Below, piece by piece: positions 42,739 through 49,571 of a DNA stretch of 64,000 nucleotides. Source of the DNA: an uncultured Oscillospiraceae bacterium (GTDB lineage Bacteria > Bacillota > Clostridia > Oscillospirales > Acutalibacteraceae); contig CABUNG010000001.1 of the NCBI GenBank assembly GCA_902492895.1, forward strand, positions 1 through 64,000, in the 5' to 3' direction. Each line of letters starts with the position of its first letter. The stretch's first letter is position 1. Under the pieces are notes generated by a model. It ran no database searches and was not told the DNA's origin. It saw nothing but the letters and a program-made list of their open reading frames with translations. Made by a program: the position numbers and the translations under genes.

Positions 42739-43060
42739 GTTGTTTCCTCCCTGCTCGTGGTAAAGGTTTCACCCCCTCCCGTCCCCCTAAAGGGGGAAGC
42801 AGGCTCAAAGGAATTGAACACGCAAGGCCGGAAGGTTTGTATTTATCCCCGCCGCCTTTCCTACTTCTATCACTCCGGCAACAACCCATCAAGGGCAAGC
42901 CGCTTTCGCGGTGCTGTCGCACCCTTGACAGCTTGCCGCCTCCGTGATCCTGATAAAGCAGGCGACGGGGAATTGAATACAAACCAGCACTTCCGGAATT
43001 CTGCTTTTCCGTCCATGTGTTAATACCCATTACAAGCCCGTAATACGCCGTGTTCCGGCG
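42739..43060. other. Non-coding region upstream of rep, candidate origin
   Basis: I see no convincing gene here. A structured element lies at 42894-42937: outer arms GGCAAGC/GCTTGCC enclose GGTGC-GACA-GCACC and CCGC-GAAA-GCGG (leftward reading). It may be a double-strand origin for the adjacent Rep or a cis-acting RNA. Confidence 0.45.
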
Positions 43061-43064
43061 TTTC

Positions 43065-43093
43065 TTGACATTCTGCCGCCGCGGTGTTATACT
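43065..43093 (+). promoter_or_regulatory. Consensus promoter of the candidate phage sRNA
   Basis: TTGACA (43065-43070), exactly 17 bp, TATACT (43088-43093), pointing right while all neighbouring genes run left. It predicts a start near 43100. Confidence 0.85.
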
Positions 43094-43099
43094 GTCGTT

Positions 43100-43176
43100 A
43101 GTTTGAATAGCTCTTTTCGCGGCGACGCGAAGGGGGAAAGGCGGCTTGCAGGCAACGCAAGCCGCCTTCTTCTTTT
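43100..43176 (+). ncRNA. Candidate trans-acting small RNA of the prophage
   Basis: A predicted RNA of about 77 nt. Its 5' end is single-stranded (AGUUUGAAUAGCUCUUUU), followed by hairpin UUCGCG-GCGA-CGCGAA (43116-43131), a GGGGGA linker, and a perfect 12-bp terminator stem (43138-43149 with 43157-43168) ending CUUCUUUU. The 5' end is complementary to the Shine-Dalgarno/start region GAAAGGAGCTATTCAAAC found before several phage genes (17453 +, 44706, 45616, 48492, 49571), and to codons 2-6 of the gene starting at 47602. It should block their translation. A degenerate copy of the same leader on the other strand is the alternative explanation. Confidence 0.7.
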
Positions 43177-43596
43177 CTATCCGTTATTGAAGCCCGCGGC
43201 CTCCGTGTACTCTTCGCAAGGCTCTTCTTCCTTCGGCTTGAACCGAAGGCCATTCACGCACCCGATACACGGAAGCGGGCGCAAGCCGTCCGGCTGTGTG
43301 CCGTCGCGGTGCTTTTCGCATTCTTCCAGTCTGCCGCATGTGTCGCACCAGCAACGGCGGCAATCCTGAATATCCGTTTTCAACTCCGGTTCTTCGTCTT
43401 CTTCATCGTGTACCAGCTCAACGCCTCCGTTTTCGGCGGCCAGCTCTTGCGCATAGGCGGCGAAGCCATCGGCCACGCCGCGGGCGAATGCGTCAGCCGC
43501 CGCCGCGCACGCGTGCGCAAGGTCAAAACCCATCGTGTGCGCCATTTCAATAATGACTTCTTCGTTGAAGGTTTTATTTTCTTCCACGGTGTCCAC
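43177..43596 (-). CDS. Cys-rich early phage protein
   Basis: A 139-residue protein from GTG 43596. The N-terminal half is helical and Ala-rich (HACAAAADAFARGVADGFAA); the C-terminal half has CRRCWCDTCGRLEECEKH and PLPCIGCVNGLRF, probable zinc ligands. It stops at the distal end of the sRNA terminator. Function unknown. Confidence 0.6.
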   Translation of the reverse strand: MDTVEENKTFNEEVIIEMAHTMGFDLAHACAAAADAFARGVADGFAAYAQELAAENGGVELVHDEEDEEPELKTDIQDCRRCWCDTCGRLEECEKHRDGTQPDGLRPLPCIGCVNGLRFKPKEEEPCEEYTEAAGFNNG

Positions 43597-43717
43597 CGCC
43601 CTTCAATCCTCTGTAAATGCCTACCACAACGGCATACGCGATCACAACCGCCACGGAAAGGCAAACCACGCCGACAAGCGCATAAAAGGCGGCAACCATA
43701 AATTCAAACGCCGTCAT
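43574..43717 (-). CDS. Small membrane protein
   Basis: A 47-residue protein from ATG 43717 with AAAGGA upstream. It has one transmembrane helix (VVCLSVAVVIAYAVVVGIY) and a basic tail (GLKGGGHRGRK). It overlaps the next gene start by 23 bp. Function unknown. Confidence 0.55.
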   Translation of the reverse strand: MTAFEFMVAAFYALVGVVCLSVAVVIAYAVVVGIYRGLKGGGHRGRK

Positions 43718-43756
43718 TTTGAACCCGTCCTTTCTATATATAATGTATAGGGGATA

Positions 43757-43788
43757 GGCCGCCCCATCGTGCGGGGCGGCCTTTTCTG
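43757..43788. terminator. Hairpin after retroelement target 2
   Basis: AGGCCGCCCC pairs with GGGGCGGCCT just past the stop at 43789. It has a T-run only in the rightward direction. Confidence 0.5.
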
Positions 43789-44706
43789 TTATCCCTTGAT
43801 AAGCTCGAACGCCTGCGCGTCGGTAAATCCGGCCTTGTTCAGCTCCGAATACCAGCCGAAAAGCTGTTTTGCTTCTTTTTCCTGCTCTTCCTGTTTTCCT
43901 TCTCCGATTGTGGCCGGAATATCGAAGGCGGCGGCAATGTGCTTCATCATGTCCACCGCGTCCGCGCGCTTCTGCTCTTCGTCTTTCTGTTCCTTTTCGC
44001 GGGCGGCCTGCGCCTCCACTTCGGCAAGAATGCCCTTCGGCTCTTCACCTTCCCCGAAAATGGCCTTGTTCAGCCCTTCCGCAAGGGCTTTCCCGATCAT
44101 TTCACCGAACGACGGCTTGCGCTCGTTCACTTCGTCTTCGTCATAAGATACCAAAATATCAGATTTCAGAGCGCAAAGCGGACGCACGCCCCAGCCGCCG
44201 CCGCACGCGCTGCCGCCGATCAACGCCCCCGAAGAGCTGACACCGCGCACAAAACTTTTATATCCGTTCCGCTCGGTTGAAAACGGGGTACAAGTCCAAT
44301 AGTCTTCCGACGCTTTCGGAATGATTTTGCGGAACGCGCGGTACATCTGATCCGTGATAAGCCCGATCTTTGCGCTGTCCGTGCCGTAGTCGTCTAAACC
44401 GTCGTCGGAAGTCAGGTCAAGGACGATCGGCGCAAACGCTTCTTTGTCCGCGCCCGCGGCGGCCAGCTCTTCCAGAAAATCACCGTTCAGGAAAGCACGG
44501 ACGGAAGAGGCGGCAAAATCGTTCTTGTTGTCCGTGTCGAAAGCCATGTACCGAACTTCGCCGTTTTCGCCCTTCAACACATCTTCCGCAATGCAAAGCG
44601 ACATATTCGGGCGTGCGTCCAGCACAACCCACTTCATGCCGCCGTATGTAATGCGGCTTTCTGCACCAAACTGTCCGATCTTTCCGGTTTTCAAAGTCTT
44701 TTCCAT
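43789..44706 (-). CDS. Retroelement target 2: early variable protein
   Basis: This protein of about 305 residues starts at ATG 44706, directly after the sRNA-complementary leader; the frame also opens from ATG 44865, which overlaps the previous stop. Residues 1-165 form a DUF6273/lectin-like domain whose end (VRGVSSSGALIG to GVRPLCALKSDIL) is encoded by variable repeat 2. A long acidic helical tail follows (LAEVEAQAAREKEQKDEEQK). No signal peptide or tail-protein context is visible. Its place among early genes suggests an intracellular or host-directed variable binder, unlike the tail adhesin. Confidence 0.75.
   Translation of the reverse strand: MEKTLKTGKIGQFGAESRITYGGMKWVVLDARPNMSLCIAEDVLKGENGEVRYMAFDTDNKNDFAASSVRAFLNGDFLEELAAAGADKEAFAPIVLDLTSDDGLDDYGTDSAKIGLITDQMYRAFRKIIPKASEDYWTCTPFSTERNGYKSFVRGVSSSGALIGGSACGGGWGVRPLCALKSDILVSYDEDEVNERKPSFGEMIGKALAEGLNKAIFGEGEEPKGILAEVEAQAAREKEQKDEEQKRADAVDMMKHIAAAFDIPATIGEGKQEEQEKEAKQLFGWYSELNKAGFTDAQAFELIKG
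44146..44168. repeat. 23-bp block shared by both variable-repeat flanks (copy 2)
   Basis: Identical to 22077-22099; see that entry. It lies 7 bp from VR2. Confidence 0.75.
44176..44253 (-). repeat. Variable repeat 2 (VR2)
   Basis: This 78-bp segment aligns without gaps to the first 78 bp of the template (24140-24217). Eighteen positions differ, all of them template adenines in the coding strand (18 of 21 adenines changed), and none elsewhere. Homology ends at 44254, so the coding-5' quarter of the template is missing. Confidence 0.92.
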
Positions 44707-44722
44707 TTGAATAACTCCTTTC
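44704..44722 (-). promoter_or_regulatory. sRNA-complementary leader at target 2 start
   Basis: Read leftward, GAAAGGAGTTATTCAA is followed directly by ATG (44706). It matches the phage leader family except for a 3-bp deletion before the start. Confidence 0.65.
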
Positions 44723-44858
44723 AATTTTTCCAGCACCACCAACGCAAAGAGGGCGGCGCGTGATTGTGATATATCGGCTTTCAATTTTTCAAACGCAATG
44801 GAAAGCCCCTGCGCCGTTTCTGCAATCGTGGGATCGCGGGCGGCCTGCTCCCGCTCGT

Positions 44859-45239
44859 TCAGCATGGTTCTTCGCCACTTTCCCCGAAAATGTCTTGCGC
44901 GATCCGGTTGTATTCTTCAAAAATACGGTCAAAGGCGGCCTTCCACGCTTCGCCATGCTCCCGATCTTCCGGCGTGGCGACATGCGCCAATTCGTGCGCA
45001 AATATCTCAACGCCCGCCGTAATGGGGACTTCTCCGGATACTTCCACAACGGGCGGTGATCCGTCTTCCGGAAAGGTTGTCACACCGCAAGCCGCGCCGC
45101 CGCTTCCGTCTTCTACCTCCGGCACAAAATAGGCCGCGTATTCCCGTTCGGGGTAAAGGTTCTTGAAGGCCAGCGCAACCAGCGCGAACGGATCGTTTGC
45201 AAAGGGCGATACCAGCCGCCCCGCTCCCGCGGTCAACAT
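44859..45239 (-). CDS. Zincin-type metallopeptidase-like protein
   Basis: A 126-residue protein with EIFAHELAHVATPEDREHGE near residues 83-102. HELAH plus the downstream His gives the HExxH...H zinc site of small metallopeptidases (SprT-like or ImmA-like group). AAYFVPEVEDGSGGAACGVT is the strand region before it. ImmA-like enzymes can cleave phage repressors, one possible role. It overlaps both neighbours. Confidence 0.75.
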   Translation of the reverse strand: MLTAGAGRLVSPFANDPFALVALAFKNLYPEREYAAYFVPEVEDGSGGAACGVTTFPEDGSPPVVEVSGEVPITAGVEIFAHELAHVATPEDREHGEAWKAAFDRIFEEYNRIAQDIFGESGEEPC

Positions 45240-45616
45240 TTCTTCCCGCCGTGGCGATATGGGCGGGTTTTGTTGTATTCGTGCTTGATCCGTATAGCCT
45301 CTTCAATGTCAATTCCGGCGTGCCCGCAATAGTCCAGAATGCGGATCATGCAATCGGCCAATTCCACCGCCACGCCTTCCGGCTTGCGCCGCTCGTGCTT
45401 TTCGCACGCCTCCCCGTCCGCATAAAGTATTTCTTCGCCTTCGACATTGTAATAAATGTTCGGCTTTCCGGCGCGGTACTCTTCCAAAGCCTCCGCAAGC
45501 TCCGAAACGCAAAGCATAAGGATTTCGGGCAATTCCCGTTCCTGCTCCCACCAGCCATGCGCAACGGCATTTTCATGTACCGCCGCGGCAAGCTCGTTCA
45601 ATCCCTGTTTTTCCAT
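45233..45616 (-). CDS. MazG-like NTP pyrophosphohydrolase
   Basis: About 127 residues from ATG 45616. ILMLCVSELAEALEEYRAGK contains the E-x2-E pattern, and GVAVELADCMIRILDYCGHA the matching E-x2-D, which bind Mg in the all-alpha NTP pyrophosphatase fold. Such phage enzymes adjust nucleotide or alarmone pools. Its start carries a diverged copy of the sRNA-complementary leader (45614-45635). Confidence 0.85.
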   Translation of the reverse strand: MEKQGLNELAAAVHENAVAHGWWEQERELPEILMLCVSELAEALEEYRAGKPNIYYNVEGEEILYADGEACEKHERRKPEGVAVELADCMIRILDYCGHAGIDIEEAIRIKHEYNKTRPYRHGGKKC

Positions 45617-45635
45617 CGTCTGAACTGCTCCTTTC
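45614..45635 (-). promoter_or_regulatory. sRNA-complementary leader at the MazG-like gene
   Basis: Read leftward, GAAAGGAGCAGTTCAGAC precedes ATG 45616. It differs from the consensus at four positions, two of which still allow G-U pairing. Confidence 0.5.
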
Positions 45636-45819
45636 AAATTCGGCGCGTTTCATACGCCTTTTTCAACGCCTCTTGCCCTCTGCTCATAATAGAAGGGGAA
45701 GCAATACCCAAAAGGGCATTTACAAGCGTTCGGCACGCTATGTATTCGTTATCCCGCTTTTCGATCCAAAACGCCGCGGTTTTGAACTTGTCTGTTTTGA
45801 TCCTTCGGATTTTCAGCAT
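45634..45819 (-). CDS. Small early phage protein
   Basis: A 61-residue basic protein (MLKIRRIKTDKFKTAAFWIE, ending MSRGQEALKKAYETRRI) with AGAGAGGG before its ATG. Unknown function; overlaps the next small gene in another frame. Confidence 0.5.
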   Translation of the reverse strand: MLKIRRIKTDKFKTAAFWIEKRDNEYIACRTLVNALLGIASPSIMSRGQEALKKAYETRRI

Positions 45820-45916
45820 TGCGCACCCTCTCTTCCTGTTCGGCCTCTTTCACGCATTCGCATGTTTCGCCATAGTCAAGGTGACTTCCGCGCCGATCGC
45901 AAACCTTGTATTTCAC
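45749..45916 (-). CDS. Small Cys-containing early protein
   Basis: A 55-residue frame from GTG 45916, whose GTGA overlaps the methylase stop. The start MKYKVCDRRGSHLDYGETCE plus CVKEAEQEE resembles short zinc-finger-like proteins of clostridial phages. It overlaps the 61-residue gene by about 70 bp, so one of the two may not be expressed. Confidence 0.4.
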   Translation of the reverse strand: MKYKVCDRRGSHLDYGETCECVKEAEQEERVRNAENPKDQNRQVQNRGVLDRKAG

Positions 45917-46367
45917 GATTTCACCGCCTTTCCGTTATAAATCACCAGCATAGAGGGGAAGGGCGCGGGATCGGCGGCGTTGCCGTCGTCGTCCGTAAAC
46001 CGAAGCCGCCCACGAATAAAGCGAATTTCCGCTTTGTGGTATATAAAATCGTGGAAATAGCTTGTATCGGTACGCGCTGGAATGAGAAGAACAATCGGCG
46101 TTCCGGCCTGCGCCTCTTCGTATGCCTTTTGAACCCACTTGCCGATTTCGCGCCCATACGGGGGATTGCAAAATACTGTACCCCCCCCGCAACCTTCCAA
46201 GAGGATTTAAGCCCGTCCGTTTCCGGCGTGAAATATAGCGGGCATTTTGCCGTTTTGTCTGTGGCCGCCGCGTCCAGCGTGAAGGAAAATTCTTCGTTCA
46301 GCTTGTCGAAGAAGTCTTGCGGCGTACACCAGCACATATTTTTAGAGGATAACAAAGCCTTGTTCAT
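45913..46367 (-). pseudogene. Dam-like phage adenine methylase, frameshifted at a G8 tract
   Basis: The gene starts MNKALLSSKNMCWCTPQDFF with FTLDAAATDKTAKCPLYFTP, the usual phage N6-adenine methyltransferase N-terminus. It breaks at eight G (C at 46181-46188 on the + strand). The second half continues in another frame: TVFCNPPYGREIGKWVQKAY with the NPPY catalytic motif, then TPIVLLIPARTDTSYFHDF. Nine or six G would restore one frame. It could be a mutation, a sequencing error or an on/off phase switch. The intact product would methylate adenine in phage DNA. Confidence 0.85.
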
Positions 46368-46654
46368 TCGCCCGCCCTCGCTTTCTGCAATTCCCGTTCA
46401 AGGCGTTCGATCTTCCGGCGCAAGGCGCGGTTGTCAGCGTTTACCCGCTCGATCTCTGCGGCCAGCTTGTCCGCGGCGGTGTCCGTTTCCTTTTGATAAT
46501 CGCAAGGGCGCACAACTTCGCAAATATAAACCGTTTTGCCCGATCCGGAAAAATTGCTTTTCGTTTCCTCCGTCTGCAATACAATGTCCCGCGTGGCGCG
46601 GATTTCATCAAGCGACATCAGCACAAAGCGGGAATGCCTCTGCGTCCTAATCAT
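46364..46654 (-). CDS. Early protein with C-terminal coiled coil
   Basis: About 96 residues from ATG 46654, which overlaps the previous stop. RHSRFVLMSLDEIRATRDIV starts it, and the end is a leucine-zipper-like coil (LAAEIERVNADNRALRRKIE). It overlaps the methylase start by 4 bp. Possible DNA-binding or oligomerising factor; no family recognised. Confidence 0.55.
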   Translation of the reverse strand: MIRTQRHSRFVLMSLDEIRATRDIVLQTEETKSNFSGSGKTVYICEVVRPCDYQKETDTAADKLAAEIERVNADNRALRRKIERLERELQKARAGE

Positions 46655-47309
46655 CGTCGCCCGCCTCGCTTTCCGGTTCAATGATTGCCCCCGTTTCCGG
46701 ATCAACCTTGAATTGCCCCGCGCTCTCTGCGGCGGCCTGCCGCTCCCGCTCCTGTTCCCGAAGGTCAAGAGAAACGGCGCATTGCCGTGTCAGCTCTTGC
46801 AGGCGTTGGACGAATTGCGCGCTTATAACATCACACGGCATAATTACCGCTTGAAGCAGGAAGCCCGCTTTTGCTACGATATACGGCGCACCGAAAGGCG
46901 TTACCCGCTCGTAAAGCTCCAATACATCAAGCACATCTGAAACGGGCGACAAATAGCGGCTTTCGATGAAAACCAGCCCGCGGCGCGTCTGCAATGGTTT
47001 CAAGGTCTTTCCGCTATACACAATCGAAAGGTTGCCTTGTTCAATGATCTTTTCGGTTGCGTCGGTGTCCTCGAAGCTGATCCCCTCCGGAATGTCACGA
47101 TACCGCACAAGCCAGTCTTCGCGCTGTTTCTCCGGCACATCGAAGATCGTTAAAATGCTTTCTTCGTCCAGCTCCGGAAGGCAGGAAATAGGGTAAACCG
47201 CGTTTCCGTCGCCTATGTACTGCGATAATGTGCCGCTATCGCTGTATCGGTTGAACAAAACAACCTGTTTGTTTTTCTTGCATATCGCGGCAATGCTCTT
47301 TATCTTCAT
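46647..47309 (-). CDS. Early phage protein of unknown function
   Basis: A 220-residue protein: MKIKSIAAICKKNKQVVLFN, then FDVPEKQREDWLVRYRDIPE and RRGLVFIESRYLSPVSDVLD. The tail is acidic and charged. The N-terminus resembles phage proteins with a two-stranded sensor-like start, but I cannot name a family. Confidence 0.6.
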   Translation of the reverse strand: MKIKSIAAICKKNKQVVLFNRYSDSGTLSQYIGDGNAVYPISCLPELDEESILTIFDVPEKQREDWLVRYRDIPEGISFEDTDATEKIIEQGNLSIVYSGKTLKPLQTRRGLVFIESRYLSPVSDVLDVLELYERVTPFGAPYIVAKAGFLLQAVIMPCDVISAQFVQRLQELTRQCAVSLDLREQERERQAAAESAGQFKVDPETGAIIEPESEAGDDD

Positions 47310-47602
47310 TTGCGGCGGCCTCCCTTCCGGAAGTCCCGCACGGTATCGCGGATCGTGGTTTCCGTCAGATACCAGAACAGCGGCAACCCTAAAAGCAACG
47401 CTTCACCGCCGATCGCCTTGTATCCGCGTTCGGCAAGGGCGTACCCCTGCCCCCAACGGAAGAGAAGAACGCCCGCCGCGGTAAGGGCGGCGTATTTCAG
47501 GACGGCAAAGGCAACATTCGCCGTCAATGTGCTTCCCGCTACCCGAAGAGGGCGGGAACGGCGGCGCGTGGCCGCCTGTGTGTTTTGAATAGCTCTTTGC
47601 AT
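47306..47602 (-). CDS. Small membrane protein, candidate sRNA target
   Basis: A 98-residue protein from ATG 47602 (SD AAAGGAGG). It has two hydrophobic segments (VLKYAALTAAGVLLFRWGQG; GGEALLLGLPLFWYLTET) and basic ends. Codons 2-6 contain AAAGAGCTATTCAAA, a 15-nt perfect complement of the candidate sRNA's 5' end inside the ribosome footprint. Function unknown. Confidence 0.6.
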   Translation of the reverse strand: MQRAIQNTQAATRRRSRPLRVAGSTLTANVAFAVLKYAALTAAGVLLFRWGQGYALAERGYKAIGGEALLLGLPLFWYLTETTIRDTVRDFRKGGRRK

Positions 47603-47615
47603 GTGTGATCCTCCT

Positions 47616-48159
47616 TTACTCGGTTTCGCCCGCGGCAATGGCCTTGCGTAATGTGTGCCGCTCCATTCCCTCCATCATCAAGCCAGCTTTCAAAACCTTT
47701 TCTCGTTCTTCCGGCGTAAGGTCTTTAATGCTCTTCGGCTTCACTTTGTCCTCGGAGGGGAAAAGGTGGTTTTTGCTTGAAAATGCCGTATAGAATATTT
47801 CAAGCTCCGCTTCCATAGCAACCTTGAAGAATTTGTAATTTGCTTCGATCTCCAACCGTTCCGCGGCTGTGCAATTCACGCCCGTTTCCTTCCGCTTGCG
47901 CCCGCTATACGATCCTACGCAACCGAAGCCCGATCTTCCCGTTACCATGTAAATAATCTGGTTCAGCAAGCGGCGTTCGGTTTCTTGACTGTACCGGAAC
48001 CACGCCGTTTCGCGGCGTTCCTCTTCAAGATCGGTTTCGCTGATCCCGTATTGCTCCATCAGGCGGGCAAGAAGGGTTTGTGCGCTCTCGCGCTCTCCGT
48101 CAACGCCCCGATCGGCAAGGGCTTTTATTTTCTTCAAAAGCTCCGCTTTGTTTGACATT
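47616..48159 (-). CDS. DUF2786-like protein
   Basis: About 180 residues from ATG 48159 (GGGGGCGGCGGG upstream). LLKKIKALADRGVDGERESA followed by QTLLARLMEQYGISETDLEE matches the DUF2786 start. The middle has NQIIYMVTGRSGFGCVGSYS. Family function is unknown, but it is frequent in phage early regions. Confidence 0.75.
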
Positions 48160-48171
48160 CCCGCCGCCCCC

Positions 48172-48492
48172 TTAATATTTGCCGTAAACAATCACGGCCA
48201 TATAAGGGCGATCGGTTTTCGCGGCGGTTACAATGGCCGTATTTATCCACGATACCCGCAAGAAGTCGCGCGCCGCCCGCTTTGCCAGCCTCCACACTGT
48301 CCGCGCGTCGTCGTCGCCAAACTCTGCGACGGCTTCAAGGCTGAATTCGCACACCTTGACGATCCTTCCGTAAGGCTTGCGTGCGGGGCGTTCCTTCATG
48401 TATTCTTTGTTGCCCTCTTTGCACTTGATAATTTCGAGCGGGCGGGGGAACTGCCAGCCGCCGCCCTGCTTGTCCTGCTTCTGCTTCGACAT
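48172..48492 (-). CDS. Early phage protein of unknown function
   Basis: About 106 residues from ATG 48492, placed by the leader at 48490-48511. PRPLEIIKCKEGNKEYMKER and RTVWRLAKRAARDFLRVSWI are its main segments; basic overall. No family recognised. A predicted sRNA target. Confidence 0.55.
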   Translation of the reverse strand: MSKQKQDKQGGGWQFPRPLEIIKCKEGNKEYMKERPARKPYGRIVKVCEFSLEAVAEFGDDDARTVWRLAKRAARDFLRVSWINTAIVTAAKTDRPYMAVIVYGKY

Positions 48493-48511
48493 AGTTTGAA
48501 TGGCTCCTTTC
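48490..48511 (-). promoter_or_regulatory. sRNA-complementary leader (gene at 48492)
   Basis: Read leftward, GAAAGGAGCCATTCAAAC precedes ATG 48492. One change from consensus. Confidence 0.65.
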
Positions 48512-48513
48512 AC

Positions 48514-49146
48514 TTAACTGCTGTACGGATTTTTCAAGCTCCAATCCCAAAACATGCCGCCTTCGTATTCCGTCCGGAAATGGTTTACTTCTCCGTCACC
48601 CGTGAAGAAGACATATTCAGCGGGAAGGACGCGGCCAACCTCGCCGCCTTCCCGTTTTTCCCGCTCCCACCGTATCAGCACATCGGCGGCAATCGCCTTG
48701 AATTCCTCTGTTGCCGGATAGTCCGGCGAATATCCGGCGAATTGGTGCGGCTGTGTTACCACTTCGGCCACGGTGTCCGGCCAGCCTTCCGCGTCAACGC
48801 GGTTCAGGGCGCACCACACAACCGCCGCTTTGTGCATATCCGAAGGAATGCCGCGGGCTTCGCCCCATATCAGGCGCGCCAGCATTTCAACTTCCGCTTC
48901 GTCCGGTATGTATGGGGCGGGCGTAGGTGTCGGCGTTGCCGCCGCGGGCGCGTCCAGCTTGTCCCGCTCGGCCTCTTCAAGCGTAGGCGTTGGCAACGCT
49001 TGATCCTGCCCGCCGTGGCTGTCGGCCTCCATCGGAACCACTGCCGCAACCGCTACGGCGAAGGCGCACCCGACAACCGCCACGGCCAGAAGTAGGAAGG
49101 GAAGAGGCGAACGGCGGCGCGGCCTGTGTTTCACGCCCCGTTCCAT
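48514..49146 (-). CDS. SleB-like cell-wall hydrolase, membrane-anchored
   Basis: About 210 residues from ATG 49146 (AGAGG upstream). A basic N-terminus and transmembrane helix (FLLLAVAVVGCAFAVAVAAV), a Thr/Pro linker, then a Hydrolase_2/SleB domain: EVEMLARLIWGEARGIPSDM with the catalytic Glu, AAVVWCALNRVDAEGWPDTV and HQFAGYSP. The SleB domain cuts peptidoglycan. Its place in the early region, away from endolysin and holin, is odd; it could aid superinfection exclusion or wall remodelling. Confidence 0.85.
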   Translation of the reverse strand: MERGVKHRPRRRSPLPFLLLAVAVVGCAFAVAVAAVVPMEADSHGGQDQALPTPTLEEAERDKLDAPAAATPTPTPAPYIPDEAEVEMLARLIWGEARGIPSDMHKAAVVWCALNRVDAEGWPDTVAEVVTQPHQFAGYSPDYPATEEFKAIAADVLIRWEREKREGGEVGRVLPAEYVFFTGDGEVNHFRTEYEGGMFWDWSLKNPYSS

Positions 49147-49571
49147 ATCTTTTCGACCTCTGCGCGGCACGCTTCAACCCCGTTTGTTCCAACCCAATCT
49201 TGCAGGGCTTCGCGCCGTTCTTTTCGCAACCTCTGTTCTTCTGCCTCGAAGTCTTCTTGCAGGGTTTCCGGATCGTGAAGCTGAAAGGCGCGCCCGTATC
49301 CGCTCAAGCGAACTTCAATCAGAATGCACCCCGTCCCGCCGTAGGTGTCCGGCGCGATCCGCACGCGCATATTGCCAAGCCGCATTATGTAGTAGTCCGG
49401 CAATGTGTTTTCTTCCTGCTGAATGCCCTTCGCTGTTCCGAATTCCTGCAAAGCCAATTCCCGCGCCTTCTTCAAGGTCAGCTTCACGCCACCGCGCAAC
49501 GGGCTTTTTCGGTGTTCCCGCCTAAAAATCGCCGCTTGCACTTCGGCGGTTGTCTTTTGTTTCTTTTTCAT
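49131..49571 (-). CDS. Early phage protein of unknown function
   Basis: About 146 residues from ATG 49571, fixed by its leader motif. LKKARELALQEFGTAKGIQQ and DYYIMRLGNMRVRIAPDTYG come before a charged helical tail (EEQRLRKERREALQDWVGTN). No family recognised. A predicted sRNA target. Confidence 0.6.
   Translation of the reverse strand: MKKKQKTTAEVQAAIFRREHRKSPLRGGVKLTLKKARELALQEFGTAKGIQQEENTLPDYYIMRLGNMRVRIAPDTYGGTGCILIEVRLSGYGRAFQLHDPETLQEDFEAEEQRLRKERREALQDWVGTNGVEACRAEVEKIWNGA

Noticed and set aside
42713..43030. Leftward 105-codon frame upstream of rep
   Set aside because: It passes through the nested hairpins and overlaps the rep start; composition looks random and no ribosome site was seen.
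43103..43369. Rightward 88-codon frame starting in the sRNA
   Set aside because: It crosses the terminator and is antisense to the Cys-rich gene; no Shine-Dalgarno before its ATG. The non-coding RNA reading fits better.
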